A stretch of 64,000 nt of DNA from Ectopseudomonas mendocina (GCF_007049795.1 NZ_SCFY01000023.1:1-64000); one strand, 5' to 3'. Positions 1 to 6,910 are shown, counted from the stretch's first letter. Notes: generated by a model from the letters alone, not told the origin. Numbers and translations are program-made.

Positions 1-109
1 AAATCGTGACGCCATCCCTGAGCAGCTCCTGTAGATCTGCTGCTGTCATGTTCTCGTCGAAAATGAGCTGCAGCTCCTCGCCTACACACCGCGTCAATGT
101 CAAACCCAT
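1..109 (-). CDS. CsrA-like translational regulator of prophage, partial
   Basis: The gene begins with ATG at 109 and runs off the left edge of the window, so only about 36 N-terminal residues are visible. They begin MGLTLTRCVGEELQL, which matches the first beta strand of the CsrA/RsmA family (consensus LILTRRVGE). The following stretch (FDENMTAADLQELLRDGV) is longer than the usual CsrA hairpin. CsrA proteins bind GGA motifs in mRNA leaders and repress or activate translation. A good Shine-Dalgarno sequence, GGGAGAG, lies just upstream, which supports this start. It lies at the prophage end, opposite in direction to the lysis genes. The family call rests on a short match and the insertion is unusual; the C-terminal RNA-binding residues cannot be checked. 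Confidence 0.6.
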   Translation of the reverse strand, partial: MGLTLTRCVGEELQLIFDENMTAADLQELLRDGVTI

Positions 110-113
110 GTCG

Positions 114-142
114 CTCTCCCTGCTGTGGTTTTTGTAGCAGGG
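114..142 (-). promoter_or_regulatory. Hairpin overlapping the ribosome binding site of the CsrA-like gene
   Basis: On the minus strand CCCTGCT (142-136) pairs perfectly with AGCAGGG (124-118) around an 11-base loop. The final GGG of the right arm is also the start of the Shine-Dalgarno sequence GGGAGAG of the CsrA-like gene. The hairpin would partly hide the ribosome binding site. The structure is directly visible; a control role is inferred. Confidence 0.45.
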
Positions 143-158
143 TAGCCCACTGATCACC

Positions 159-182
159 AGCCCGCCACGCGCGGGCTTTTTT
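159..182 (+). terminator. Intrinsic terminator
   Basis: Stem AGCCCGC / GCGGGCT with a five-base loop, followed by a run of T. It reads in the plus direction and lies just before the lysozyme-like gene, so it would end a transcript coming from the left. Confidence 0.75.
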
Positions 183-197
183 GTGCCTGGAGAAAAC

Positions 198-737
198 ATG
201 ACCCTGAACGAGATCCGCGAACAGGCGATCACGCCTGCGCTCGCGCTGTTGCCGGCCGCCATGAGCCGCCATCGCCTGCAGGTCGACCAGCTGATGCTGA
301 CCGCCCATCTGCAGGAGGCGCCTAACCGGGAGCAGTGCCAACTGCCGATCCGTCCCGGCAAATGCGGCCCGGCCCGAGGCATCTGGCAGTTCGAGCGCGG
401 CGGCGGTGTTGCCGGCGTGCTGCGCCACAAGAGCAGCCGCGATGCTGCCATCGCCGCCTGCCGCGCGCTGGGCATCGAGCCGACCATTGACGGCGTGTTC
501 GCCGCGCTGCCCGGCCAGGTGGACGTGATCGACGCCGTGTTCGCACGCCTGTTGTTCTGGACTGACCCGCAGCCGCTGCCGGCGCTGGGCGACGTCGAGG
601 GCGCTTGGCAGTACTACCTACGTAACTGGCGGCCGGGTGCCTACGAGCGCGGCGCCCCGCCGGAGCGTCGCAAGCTGCGGCAGAAGTGGGGCGCGAACTA
701 CGCCCGCGTGATGGAAGCACTGCAGGTGGCGGCGTGA
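198..737 (+). CDS. Phage lysozyme/endolysin-like protein
   Basis: A 179-residue protein starting at the ATG that follows a GGAGA ribosome site. It resembles small prophage proteins located immediately before Rz genes. The stretch around residues 55-75 (GPARGIWQFERGGG) recalls the glycine-rich substrate-cleft motif GxWQFE of lysozyme and transglycosylase-like phage enzymes. There is no signal peptide or membrane segment, so if it is an endolysin it needs a holin, which would lie to the left of the window. Its stop codon overlaps the GTG start of the i-spanin gene (GTGA), as expected of a compact lysis cassette. The cassette position is the strongest evidence; a minor virion or packaging protein is an alternative. 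Confidence 0.5.
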   Translation: MTLNEIREQAITPALALLPAAMSRHRLQVDQLMLTAHLQEAPNREQCQLPIRPGKCGPARGIWQFERGGGVAGVLRHKSSRDAAIAACRALGIEPTIDGVFAALPGQVDVIDAVFARLLFWTDPQPLPALGDVEGAWQYYLRNWRPGAYERGAPPERRKLRQKWGANYARVMEALQVAA

Positions 738-1282
738 CCGCCTGGCTGAAGCTGGTGCCGTCTTGGGCCTGGCCGTGGGTGGCTGGCGCTGTTCTCGCCC
801 TGGCGGTCGGTGGCGGCCAGCAGCTGCGGGTGCTGGCCGCGCAATCTGCAACCGCTGTTGCCCAAGGCGCAACGTCAAAAGCGCAGGCAGAACTGGCCAA
901 CTACCGCACCGAAGTGGCTGAGCGTGATAGGCGCGCGGCGATAGCGGCGCTGGCAGAAACCCAGCGCCGACTGGCCGTCGACGAACAGAACAGGAAGAAA
1001 AACCATGAAGAACTTGAGCGGGCTCAAGCTGATGCTGCTGCCGCTGATCGCATTGCTGGCGGCCTGCGCGCAGAATTCAGCCGAATACGTGGACTTATCG
1101 CCAGCTATTCCGGCGCTCCCGATGGAAGCCAGGCAGGGCGAAGCACGGCCGATCTGCTTGCCGACCTGCTCGAAGAAGTGGAGCGAGAAGGCCGAGCAAT
1201 GGCAGCAGAAGCTGACCGGCGTGGAGTAGCTGGTGCGATGTGTGAGCGGGCGTATGACGGGGTGAAAGGCGGTAGCGGGTAA
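734..1282 (+). CDS. Rz-type inner-membrane spanin (DUF2514 family)
   Basis: A 182-residue protein starting at a GTG that overlaps the preceding stop codon. Residues 9-30 form one hydrophobic segment (WAWPWVAGAVLALAVGGG), followed by a long charged, alanine- and glutamate-rich region expected to be coiled coil. This is the architecture of an i-spanin, which sits in the inner membrane and reaches through the periplasm to an outer-membrane partner, fusing the two membranes at the last step of phage lysis. The sequence looks like the DUF2514 family of Pseudomonas and enterobacterial prophages. A complete o-spanin gene is nested inside it in another frame, which strongly confirms the assignment. 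Confidence 0.85.
   Translation: MTAWLKLVPSWAWPWVAGAVLALAVGGGQQLRVLAAQSATAVAQGATSKAQAELANYRTEVAERDRRAAIAALAETQRRLAVDEQNRKKNHEELERAQADAAAADRIAGGLRAEFSRIRGLIASYSGAPDGSQAGRSTADLLADLLEEVEREGRAMAAEADRRGVAGAMCERAYDGVKGGSG
1005..1229 (+). CDS. Rz1-type outer-membrane spanin lipoprotein, nested in Rz
   Basis: A 74-residue protein read one frame on from the Rz gene and lying wholly inside it. It has a lipoprotein signal (MKNLSGLKLMLLPLIALLAAC) whose lipobox LAAC places the acylated cysteine at residue 21. The mature part is short and contains prolines (LSPAIPALP), as is typical of Rz1. The AGGAAGAAAAACC sequence before the ATG supplies a ribosome site. The product should sit in the outer membrane and bind the Rz C-terminus. 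Fully embedded Rz1 genes are a known arrangement in lambda-like phages, so the two reading frames support each other. Confidence 0.88.
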   Translation: MKNLSGLKLMLLPLIALLAACAQNSAEYVDLSPAIPALPMEARQGEARPICLPTCSKKWSEKAEQWQQKLTGVE

Positions 1283-1405
1283 GCTGTTTTTCGTTTCCGC
1301 ATCGCTTCAGAGGTCCCGCATGCCTAAAGGCTTGCAGGCATTTAAATTTTGCGTTGTTGCGGAAATCAATATGCCGTAAGATTATGAAAGGCTTAAGCTT
1401 TAGGT

Positions 1406-1453
1406 CGGATTGCAAATCCGTGAACGCCGGTTCGATTCCGACCTCAGCCTCCA
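1406..1453 (+). other. Prophage attachment site: displaced 3' half of tRNA-Cys(GCA)
   Basis: The sequence from the anticodon stem onward is a good tRNA-Cys: anticodon GCA at 1412-1414, a T-arm at 1426-1442, acceptor 3' strand, U73 discriminator and encoded CCA at 1451-1453. The 5' half (acceptor 5' strand and D-arm) is absent; the DNA upstream is phage-derived and cannot pair with the acceptor. This is the pattern left when a phage integrates into a tRNA gene: the phage copy of the 3' end rebuilds the tRNA at the far prophage end and the original 3' end is displaced to this side. The shared core probably begins at or near 1406. The next gene is tRNA-Leu, matching the Gly-Cys-Leu tRNA cluster known in gammaproteobacteria. 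Confidence 0.8.
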
Positions 1454-1462
1454 ATTTAAAAG

Positions 1463-1495
1463 GCCTCGTAGATCCATGATTTACGGGGCTTTTTT
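1463..1495 (+). terminator. Intrinsic terminator after the tRNA-Cys remnant
   Basis: Stem GCCTCGTA / TACGGGGC (one G-U pair) with a 12-base loop, followed by six or more T. It lies between the tRNA-Cys remnant and tRNA-Leu. Whether it stops the native tRNA operon or is leaky is unknown. Confidence 0.6.
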
Positions 1496-1575
1496 CATTA
1501 TCCCTGATGTGCTTTGGCATACCTTGCGAGGACAGGGAGGGCTGTATATAGTCCGGTCCTTCGCACAGCGCTACC

Positions 1576-1662
1576 GCCCGAATGGCGAAATCGGTAGACG
1601 CAGGAGACTTAAAATCTCTCGCCAGTAATGGCGTGCCGGTTCGAGTCCGGCTTCGGGCACCA
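1576..1662 (+). tRNA. tRNA-Leu (anticodon TAA)
   Basis: An 87-nt class II tRNA with acceptor GCCCGAA / TTCGGGC, D-arm, anticodon TAA at 1610-1612, a long variable arm (CGCCAGTAATGGCG), T-arm GTTCGAGTC and encoded CCA. All arms pair, so it looks functional. It normally follows tRNA-Cys in this cluster; here tRNA-Cys has been split by the prophage, so its transcription must now come from the prophage side or a local promoter. Confidence 0.97.
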
Positions 1663-1707
1663 ATGACATGATTTCAGATGTTCCCTAGTGGACCTGAAAC
1701 CCAAGTA

Positions 1708-1734
1708 AACCGGCCTCTTTAGCCGGTTTTTTTG
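1708..1734 (+). terminator. Intrinsic terminator of the tRNA-Leu transcript
   Basis: Stem AACCGGC / GCCGGTT followed by a T run, 46 bases after the tRNA-Leu CCA end. Confidence 0.85.
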
Positions 1735-1772
1735 TGCCCGTATGTTCCCGCATGCATCTAGACGTGCTTCTG

Positions 1773-1809
1773 AGCCCTCAAGGTTTCGGCCTTGAGGGCT
1801 TCTTTCTTT
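1773..1809 (+). terminator. Second strong hairpin terminator; rest of 1663-1974 has no convincing gene
   Basis: An 11-bp perfect stem (AGCCCTCAAGG / CCTTGAGGGCT) with loop TTTCGG, followed by TCTTTCTTT. Apart from this and the preceding terminator, the 310 bases between tRNA-Leu and the small gene at 1975 show nothing I can name. Confidence 0.7.
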
Positions 1810-1974
1810 GCGTAGCCACTCTTGCCTGTCAGGTGCATGGCGCAGCTTGTGTCGGCGCCTGCGCTGTTGCCATTGGCAATATCCATGGTGACTATCGAGA
1901 GCACTGATTTCTGTCTGACGAGACATAGGCCTAATGTTGAGCCCAACAGAGCTTGAGTTGGATTGGAGGTCATG

Positions 1975-2181
1975 ATGTCCCGTATCGATGTGGTTTCCCT
2001 GGTTGGTAGTGCGGTGCCGGCTGAGCTCCGCTCCGACGGTTATATGGCGTGCTGGCTGGTGATGGTGGACGGTCAACCGAAAGCTGGCCCCTTCGCTTCC
2101 CGCGAGGCTGCGCTGGCTTGCCAGGCGGTCTGGATGCTCAGCAGCGCTATTCGTCGTGAGGGCGATTCGCTGCTGGCCTGA
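1975..2181 (+). CDS. Small conserved-looking hypothetical protein
   Basis: A 68-residue protein starting MSRIDVVSL. The ATG at 1975 is chosen over the one at 1972 because it lies five bases from the GGAGG ribosome site. It has no signal peptide or membrane helix. Its central part (GYMACWLVMVDGQPKAGPFA) looks like a small beta-rich fold in which an amino-acid stretch is followed by a helix (SREAALACQAVWMLSSAI). Codon use fits the host. It is followed by its own terminator, so it appears to be monocistronic. I do not recognise the family and assign no function. Confidence 0.6.
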   Translation: MSRIDVVSLVGSAVPAELRSDGYMACWLVMVDGQPKAGPFASREAALACQAVWMLSSAIRREGDSLLA

Positions 2182-2221
2182 TTCACTGTTTTACCCCGCG
2201 CTCGCTCCAGCGCTCCCCTTG

Positions 2222-2243
2222 GCCCGCCTCTGGCGGGCTTTTT
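2222..2243 (+). terminator. Intrinsic terminator
   Basis: Stem GCCCGCC / GGCGGGC followed by TTTTT, just downstream of the small hypothetical gene and before earP. Confidence 0.85.
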
Positions 2244-2289
2244 CTTGTTCGCCGGTTAGAATGGCGATCATTTTCCGGAGGGGCGCAGT

Positions 2290-3432
2290 GTGGCCAGGTG
2301 GGACATCTTCTGCAGCGTGGTCGACAACTACGGTGATATCGGCGTGACCTGGCGGTTGGCCCGGCAACTGGCGGCCGAGCAGGGGCATGCGGTGCGTCTG
2401 TGGGTCGACGAGCTGGGGGCGTTCATGCGCTTGTGCCCCGAGGCCAGCCTTGATGCCCAATGTCAGCATTGGAGTGGTGTCGAGGTGCGCCAGTGGGCGG
2501 AGCCGTTCCCTGCGGTTGAGCCCGCGCAGGTGGTGATCGAGGCCTTCGCCTGTCAGTTGCCTGCGTCTTATATCGAGGCGATGGCTGTAAGCGGTACACG
2601 CCGTTTGTGGCTGAATCTTGAGTATCTCAGTGCCGAGGAGTGGGTCGCAGGCTGTCATGGCCTGCCATCGCCGCAGCCTGGAGGCTTGCAGAAGTTCTTT
2701 TTCTTCCCTGGATTCGTGGAAGGCACGGGCGGTTTGCTGCGCGAAGCCGATCTGTTGACGCGGCGGCGTGCCTTTCAGGCTGACGCGCGGGCGCAGCAGG
2801 CGTTCCTGCAGTCACTCGGCGTGGTGCGTGAGCCCGGGGCGCGGCTGATTTCTCTATTCGCCTATGAGAACACGGGCCTGGCAGGATGGCTGGATGCACT
2901 GGCGGCCGATCCGCAGCCGACGCAGTTGCTGGTGCCGCAGGGCAAGATTCTTGCCGATTTGCAGACCTGGCTGGGTGAAGGGCCGTTGTCGCCGGGTGAT
3001 CACAGCAGGCGCGGTAATCTGCTGATCCATGTACTGCCTTTCGTGGCTCAGGGCGACTACGACCGCCTGCTGTGGTGCTGCGATTTGAATGCGGTGCGCG
3101 GTGAGGACTCCTTCATCCGCGCGCAATGGGCCGGTCGACCGCTGCTCTGGCACATTTACCCGCAAGAGGAGGGGGCACACTGGGACAAACTTGAGGCGTT
3201 TCTGGCGATCTACGGCGCCGATCTGATGCCGGAAGCTGCCGCCGCTCAGGCTGAATTCTGGCGTGCGTGGAACGCAGGCGAGGGGATGGAAGCGGCCTGG
3301 CCTGCGCTTCTCGCGGCATGGCCGGCACTGCAGCGACACGCCGAGCAGTGGTGCGATCAGCAGGCCGCTCGGTCGGATCTTGCCACGGCGCTGGAACAGT
3401 TTTACTTAAATTGGCTATCATACGCGGCCTAG
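2290..3432 (+). CDS. earP: EF-P arginine rhamnosyltransferase EarP
   Basis: A 380-residue cytosolic GT-B glycosyltransferase (formerly DUF2331) that moves rhamnose from dTDP-rhamnose to an arginine of elongation factor P, a modification needed for EF-P to relieve ribosome stalling at polyproline. The N-terminal sequence WDIFCSVVDNYGDIGVTWRL carries the two aspartates (here D12 and D16) known to be essential in the P. putida enzyme, and the nucleotide-sugar region NAVRGEDSFIRAQWAG is present near residue 270. The GTG start sits eight bases after GGAGGGG. Its substrate gene efp follows 34 bases downstream in the same direction, as in other rhamnose-type EF-P bacteria. Confidence 0.95.
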   Translation: MARWDIFCSVVDNYGDIGVTWRLARQLAAEQGHAVRLWVDELGAFMRLCPEASLDAQCQHWSGVEVRQWAEPFPAVEPAQVVIEAFACQLPASYIEAMAVSGTRRLWLNLEYLSAEEWVAGCHGLPSPQPGGLQKFFFFPGFVEGTGGLLREADLLTRRRAFQADARAQQAFLQSLGVVREPGARLISLFAYENTGLAGWLDALAADPQPTQLLVPQGKILADLQTWLGEGPLSPGDHSRRGNLLIHVLPFVAQGDYDRLLWCCDLNAVRGEDSFIRAQWAGRPLLWHIYPQEEGAHWDKLEAFLAIYGADLMPEAAAAQAEFWRAWNAGEGMEAAWPALLAAWPALQRHAEQWCDQQAARSDLATALEQFYLNWLSYAA

Positions 3433-3466
3433 ATTTCTGTACCTCCCGCATATTTCGGATATCCGC

Positions 3467-4039
3467 ATGAAAACTGCACAAGAAATGAGAGTCAACAGCG
3501 TGGCCCTGATCGATGGCCAGCCGTGGCTGATCCAGAAGGCCGAGTTCACCAAGTCCGGTCGTAACAGCGCCATCGTCAAGATGAAGCTGAAGAACCTGCT
3601 CAACGGTTCCAAGACCGAGACCGTCTACAAAGCCGACGACAAGATGGAGCCGGTGATTCTCGAGCGCAAGGAAGTGAACCTGTCCTACATCAGCGGTGAG
3701 GACTACGTGTTCATGGACCCGGAATACAACTCTTACGAGCTGCGTTCCGAAGATCTGGAAAGCGTTCTGCCGTTCATCGAAGAAGGCATGAGCGACGTCT
3801 GCGAAGCCGTGTTCTTCGAAGGCAAAGTGATCTCCGTTGACCTGCCGACCACCATCGTGCGTCAGGTTGTCTACACCGAGAACGCTGCTCGTGGCGACAC
3901 CTCCGGTAAGGTGATGAAGCCTGCCAAACTGCGCAACGGTACCGAGATCAAGGTTGCCGAGTTCGTCGACATCGACGACTGGATCGAGATCGATACCCGT
4001 GACGGTTCCTACAAGGGCCGCACCCAGGCTCCGGCCTGA
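3467..4039 (+). CDS. efp: Elongation factor P, arginine-32 type
   Basis: A 190-residue EF-P of normal length with the N-terminal KOW-like domain and two OB folds. It binds between the P and E sites of the ribosome and speeds peptide bonds at consecutive prolines. The modification loop reads KSGRNSA with arginine at position 32, exactly where beta-lysine type EF-Ps have lysine 34. This matches the EarP rhamnosylation route encoded just upstream. A strong terminator follows. Codon use is highly biased (CTG, AAG, GTC), consistent with high expression. Confidence 0.97.
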   Translation: MKTAQEMRVNSVALIDGQPWLIQKAEFTKSGRNSAIVKMKLKNLLNGSKTETVYKADDKMEPVILERKEVNLSYISGEDYVFMDPEYNSYELRSEDLESVLPFIEEGMSDVCEAVFFEGKVISVDLPTTIVRQVVYTENAARGDTSGKVMKPAKLRNGTEIKVAEFVDIDDWIEIDTRDGSYKGRTQAPA

Positions 4040-4056
4040 GCGTAAGCTGCACGAGA

Positions 4057-4083
4057 AACCCGGCCTAGGTGCCGGGTTTTTTG
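4057..4083 (+). terminator. Terminator of the earP-efp unit
   Basis: Stem AACCCGGC / GCCGGGTT followed by TTTTTT, 18 bases after the efp stop codon. Confidence 0.92.
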
Positions 4084-4102
4084 TGCCTGACTTTCAGGGC
4101 GC

Positions 4103-4127
4103 TATCGCGGCTGAAGCCGCTCCCACA
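4103..4127 (+). repeat. Pseudomonas REP element (single copy)
   Basis: The sequence TCGCGGCTGAAGCCGCTCCC contains the imperfect palindrome GCGGCTGAAGCCGC followed by the TCCCACA tail typical of Pseudomonas repetitive extragenic palindromes. Such elements are spread through Pseudomonas genomes and are moved by RAYT (REP-associated tyrosine) transposases. It lies between two convergent genes, the usual location. I saw no second copy in this window. Confidence 0.75.
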
Positions 4128-4133
4128 CAAGCC

Positions 4134-5096
4134 TTACTGCTGCGGCATGGCCAGGCTGGCTTGTAGCGCCTGGTCCCAGGGCGGTGGAAAGCCAAAGCGC
4201 TGCTTCAGGAAGCTCAGCAACAGCCGCGTCCGTGGGCTGGCTTCGCGTTCCAGGCGCAAGGCGTAGATGCTCACCGGCTCGACGGGCGGCAAGCCCTGTT
4301 CGCAGAACAGCGGGATCAGCTCGCCGCGCTGTAGATGATCGCTGCTCATCCAGGTGGGCAGGTGTGCCACGCCAAGGCCAGCGAGGGCGCTGAACAGCAA
4401 GGTCTCGGCATTGTTGCTGGTCTGACGCAAACGCTTGGGTTTGCACAGCTGCAATTTGCCGTCGACTTCGAATCGCCAGGCGTAGGGTGGCGCCAGGCTG
4501 TCCCAGTCGAGGCCGTCGTGTTGCTCCAGCTCCAGCGGGCTGCGTGGTATGCCGCGTCGACGCAGGTAGTCCGGGCTGGCGCAGACGATGCGGGTCATCG
4601 ATGCCAGGGGCGTGGCGACCAGTCGGCTGTCCGGCAGCGGGCCGATGCGCACGACGATATCTACCTCGCCCAGGTGCTCGCCCTGCAGGTCGATGAAGCT
4701 GTCGATCAGCCGCAGCTGTACGTCCAGGCCGGGGTTGGCGCGTAGGAACTCTGCAATCGCCGGGGCCAAGTGGCGTCTGCCGAAAGGCGAGGGGGCGTCA
4801 ATACGGATCATGCCTTCGGGTGCGCTGCTCAAGGAGACCGCTTCGGCGCGCGCCAGGTGCAACTCGGCGAGGATGCGCCGGGCACGTTCGGCGAACGCCA
4901 GACCCGCAGGGGTGACGCGTACTGCATGGGTGTTGCGATTGAACAGGTTGCTGCCCATGGCGCGCTCCAGGGCATCGATGCGGCGTGCCACGGCCGAGGG
5001 TGTGAGCGGGTGACGTCTGGCGGCTGCGGAGAAGCTACCGGTCTCCAGCACGTCGAGAAAGAGTTCCAGTTGGTCGGTCAGGGTATCGGGGTTCAT
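4134..5096 (-). CDS. LysR-family transcriptional regulator
   Basis: A 320-residue LysR protein starting MNPDTLTDQLELFLDVLETG; an upstream in-frame ATG would add 11 residues. Residues 10-65 form the winged helix-turn-helix (FSAAARRHPLTPSAVARRID), and the rest is the two-lobed effector-binding domain. The HTH is followed by NTHAVRVTPAGLAFAERAR, typical of the CrgA/AaeR-like subgroup that often controls a divergent transporter. It is divergent from the TauE-type permease gene at 5197, with about 100 bases between them, so it probably regulates that permease. The effector is unknown. Confidence 0.85.
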   Translation of the reverse strand: MNPDTLTDQLELFLDVLETGSFSAAARRHPLTPSAVARRIDALERAMGSNLFNRNTHAVRVTPAGLAFAERARRILAELHLARAEAVSLSSAPEGMIRIDAPSPFGRRHLAPAIAEFLRANPGLDVQLRLIDSFIDLQGEHLGEVDIVVRIGPLPDSRLVATPLASMTRIVCASPDYLRRRGIPRSPLELEQHDGLDWDSLAPPYAWRFEVDGKLQLCKPKRLRQTSNNAETLLFSALAGLGVAHLPTWMSSDHLQRGELIPLFCEQGLPPVEPVSIYALRLEREASPRTRLLLSFLKQRFGFPPPWDQALQASLAMPQQ

Positions 5097-5154
5097 GGCA
5101 GCCTGCTTGTGCGTATTAAGCAAAGCCATTGTGCGTTGCTGTGCGTTTCCGCGC

Positions 5155-5170
5155 TAGCCGTGACTGGCTA
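5155..5170. promoter_or_regulatory. Candidate LysR operator between divergent genes
   Basis: An inverted repeat TAGCC-N6-GGCTA lies 27 bases before the permease start, in the gap shared with the LysR gene. The spacing resembles LysR half-sites but does not exactly fit T-N11-A. Assignment to this regulator is inference. Confidence 0.3.
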
Positions 5171-5196
5171 ACATGCGTCCTCTATCTGGAGGTGTC

Positions 5197-5964
5197 ATGA
5201 ATCTGTTCGACCTGTTGCTGAATCTATTGCTGGGTTTGGGCCTGGGAACATTGGGCGGCTTGTTCGGCATCGGCGGTGGGTTGATCGCCATTCCGGTGCT
5301 GGGCATTGTCTTTGGGCTGGATCAGCAGCTTGCTCAGGGGACTGCACTGGTCATGGTGGTGCCGAACGTGATGCTGGCGATCTGGCGTTACCATCAACGC
5401 AATCGCATCGATCAGCGCTATGCCCTGCTACTCGGCGTTACCAGCTTCTTTTGCGCCTGGCTGGCCTCCCTGTATGCGGTGGAGGTGGATTCGCGCACCA
5501 TGCGCTGGGCCTTCGTCGGTTTTCTATTGGCTTTGGCGGCCTACAACCTGCTGCGCATGCTGATGGCTCAGGCGCCGGCCAGCGGCGAACTGCGTCATCA
5601 CTGGGGTTGGTTTGGTGTGCTGGGCGGGGTGTCCGGCGCAATGGGCGGGCTGTTTGGCGTGGGCGGCGCCGTGGTGGCGACGCCGGTACTGACCAGTGTG
5701 TTCGGCACCACGCAGGTGGTGGCACAGGGTCTTTCGCTGTCGCTGGCGCTGCCCAGCACCGGGGTGACGCTGTTTACCTACGCTGTGCACGGTCAGGTCA
5801 ACTGGTGGATGGGCGTGCCGCTGGCGGTTGGCGGCCTGCTCAGCATCAGTTGGGGCGTGCGCCTGGCGCATTCGCTGCCGGAGCGCCTGCTGCGCACCCT
5901 GTTCTGCGGCTTCCTGCTGCTCTGTGCGCTGATGTTGGCGCTGGAGTCGAGCGGCAGCCTATAA
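5197..5964 (+). CDS. TauE/SafE-family sulfite/organo-anion permease
   Basis: A 255-residue inner-membrane protein with about eight hydrophobic segments. It has the family's internal duplication: GGLFGIGGGLIAIPVL near residue 20 and GGLFGVGGAVVATPVL near residue 155, each with the glycine-rich loop followed by proline. TauE/SafE proteins export or import sulfite, sulfoacetate and similar small anions. The ATG at 5197 is preceded by TGGAGG. The gene is divergent from a LysR regulator and its 3' end overlaps by six bases the convergent LysR gene at 5959. The substrate cannot be told from sequence. Confidence 0.88.
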   Translation: MNLFDLLLNLLLGLGLGTLGGLFGIGGGLIAIPVLGIVFGLDQQLAQGTALVMVVPNVMLAIWRYHQRNRIDQRYALLLGVTSFFCAWLASLYAVEVDSRTMRWAFVGFLLALAAYNLLRMLMAQAPASGELRHHWGWFGVLGGVSGAMGGLFGVGGAVVATPVLTSVFGTTQVVAQGLSLSLALPSTGVTLFTYAVHGQVNWWMGVPLAVGGLLSISWGVRLAHSLPERLLRTLFCGFLLLCALMLALESSGSL

Positions 5965-6813
5965 GCGAAAACCTTCGACGATGTGATCGGCCAGGCACTC
6001 GGTCACGGGTGACTGGCTAGTTTCATTGCGCAGCAGCACGATGCTGGTCAGTGGCAGCAGCGGCAGGCCTTCGGCTTCGCCGAGCATGCGCAGGTCGGGG
6101 GTGATCAGGCTTTGCAGCTGCGCAGTGACGGCCAGGCCGGCGCGTACCACGGCGAAGATCGCCGACAGGCTGGGGCTGGTATAGGCGATGCGGTAGGGGC
6201 GCCCCATCGTGTCCAGCGCGTTGCAGGCCCATTCGCGGCAGAAACAGTCGGCGTTGAACATGGCCAGCGGCATGGGATTTTGCTCGTGCGGGCAGAACCC
6301 CTGGGCCACTGCCCAGGCGAAGCGCTCCTGGCGCAGCAGTTGACCGATCTCCTTGCCGGGTTGGCGGGTGACGATGGTGAGGTCCAGATCCTGGCGCAGC
6401 AGCAGTTGTCCTGACGGCTCGCAATGCACCTCCACTTGCACCAGCGGATAGGCCTGGGCGAAGCGCGAGAGAATCTCCGGCAGAAAGCGCATCACGTAGT
6501 CGTCCGGCGTACCGATGCGCACGGCACCGACCATATGCGGTTCGCGCAGGGTGTTGAGTACCTCGCCATGCAGCTTGAGGATGCGCCGCGCATAACCCAG
6601 CAGCACCTGTCCCTCTGGCGTCAGCCGCACCTGGCGGCCATCGCGTTCGAACAACGGGCGTTGCACCACGTCTTCCTCCAGCCGCTTCATCTGCATGCTC
6701 ACGGCTGACTGGGTGCGATTGACCGTTTCTGCGGCGCGGGTGAAACCGCCGGTGTCGGCGATGGCAACGAAGCTGCGCAGCAATTCGGTATCAATACTGG
6801 GGTGGAAGGCCAT
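5959..6813 (-). CDS. LysR-family transcriptional regulator
   Basis: A 284-residue LysR protein. The helix-turn-helix is at residues 8-65 (GGFTRAAETVNRTQSAVSMQ), a sequence close to the LrhA/HexA-like subgroup in which RTQSAVSMQMKRLEE is typical. The effector domain shows the usual alternating pattern and a cluster of cysteines around residues 190-200 (FNADCFCREWAC). It is divergent from the DUF1127 gene at 6911, with a start preceded by GAGGA. Control of the DUF1127 gene and the EamA exporter downstream of it is the simplest reading of the layout. Confidence 0.85.
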   Translation of the reverse strand: MAFHPSIDTELLRSFVAIADTGGFTRAAETVNRTQSAVSMQMKRLEEDVVQRPLFERDGRQVRLTPEGQVLLGYARRILKLHGEVLNTLREPHMVGAVRIGTPDDYVMRFLPEILSRFAQAYPLVQVEVHCEPSGQLLLRQDLDLTIVTRQPGKEIGQLLRQERFAWAVAQGFCPHEQNPMPLAMFNADCFCREWACNALDTMGRPYRIAYTSPSLSAIFAVVRAGLAVTAQLQSLITPDLRMLGEAEGLPLLPLTSIVLLRNETSQSPVTECLADHIVEGFRL

Positions 6814-6910
6814 TCATCAATCCTCGAGATGGATTCCATAAGAAACATTCGTTGGATTGATCTTAAGCTGGACCCGACACTGACGCCAACCCCACAGGGA
6901 GGGCGAAAAG

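Noticed and set aside
1758..1886. Minus-strand frame MDIANGNSAGADTSC... of 42 residues
   Set aside because: No ribosome site, and its end is encoded by a perfect terminator hairpin (1773-1800), so coding is unlikely.
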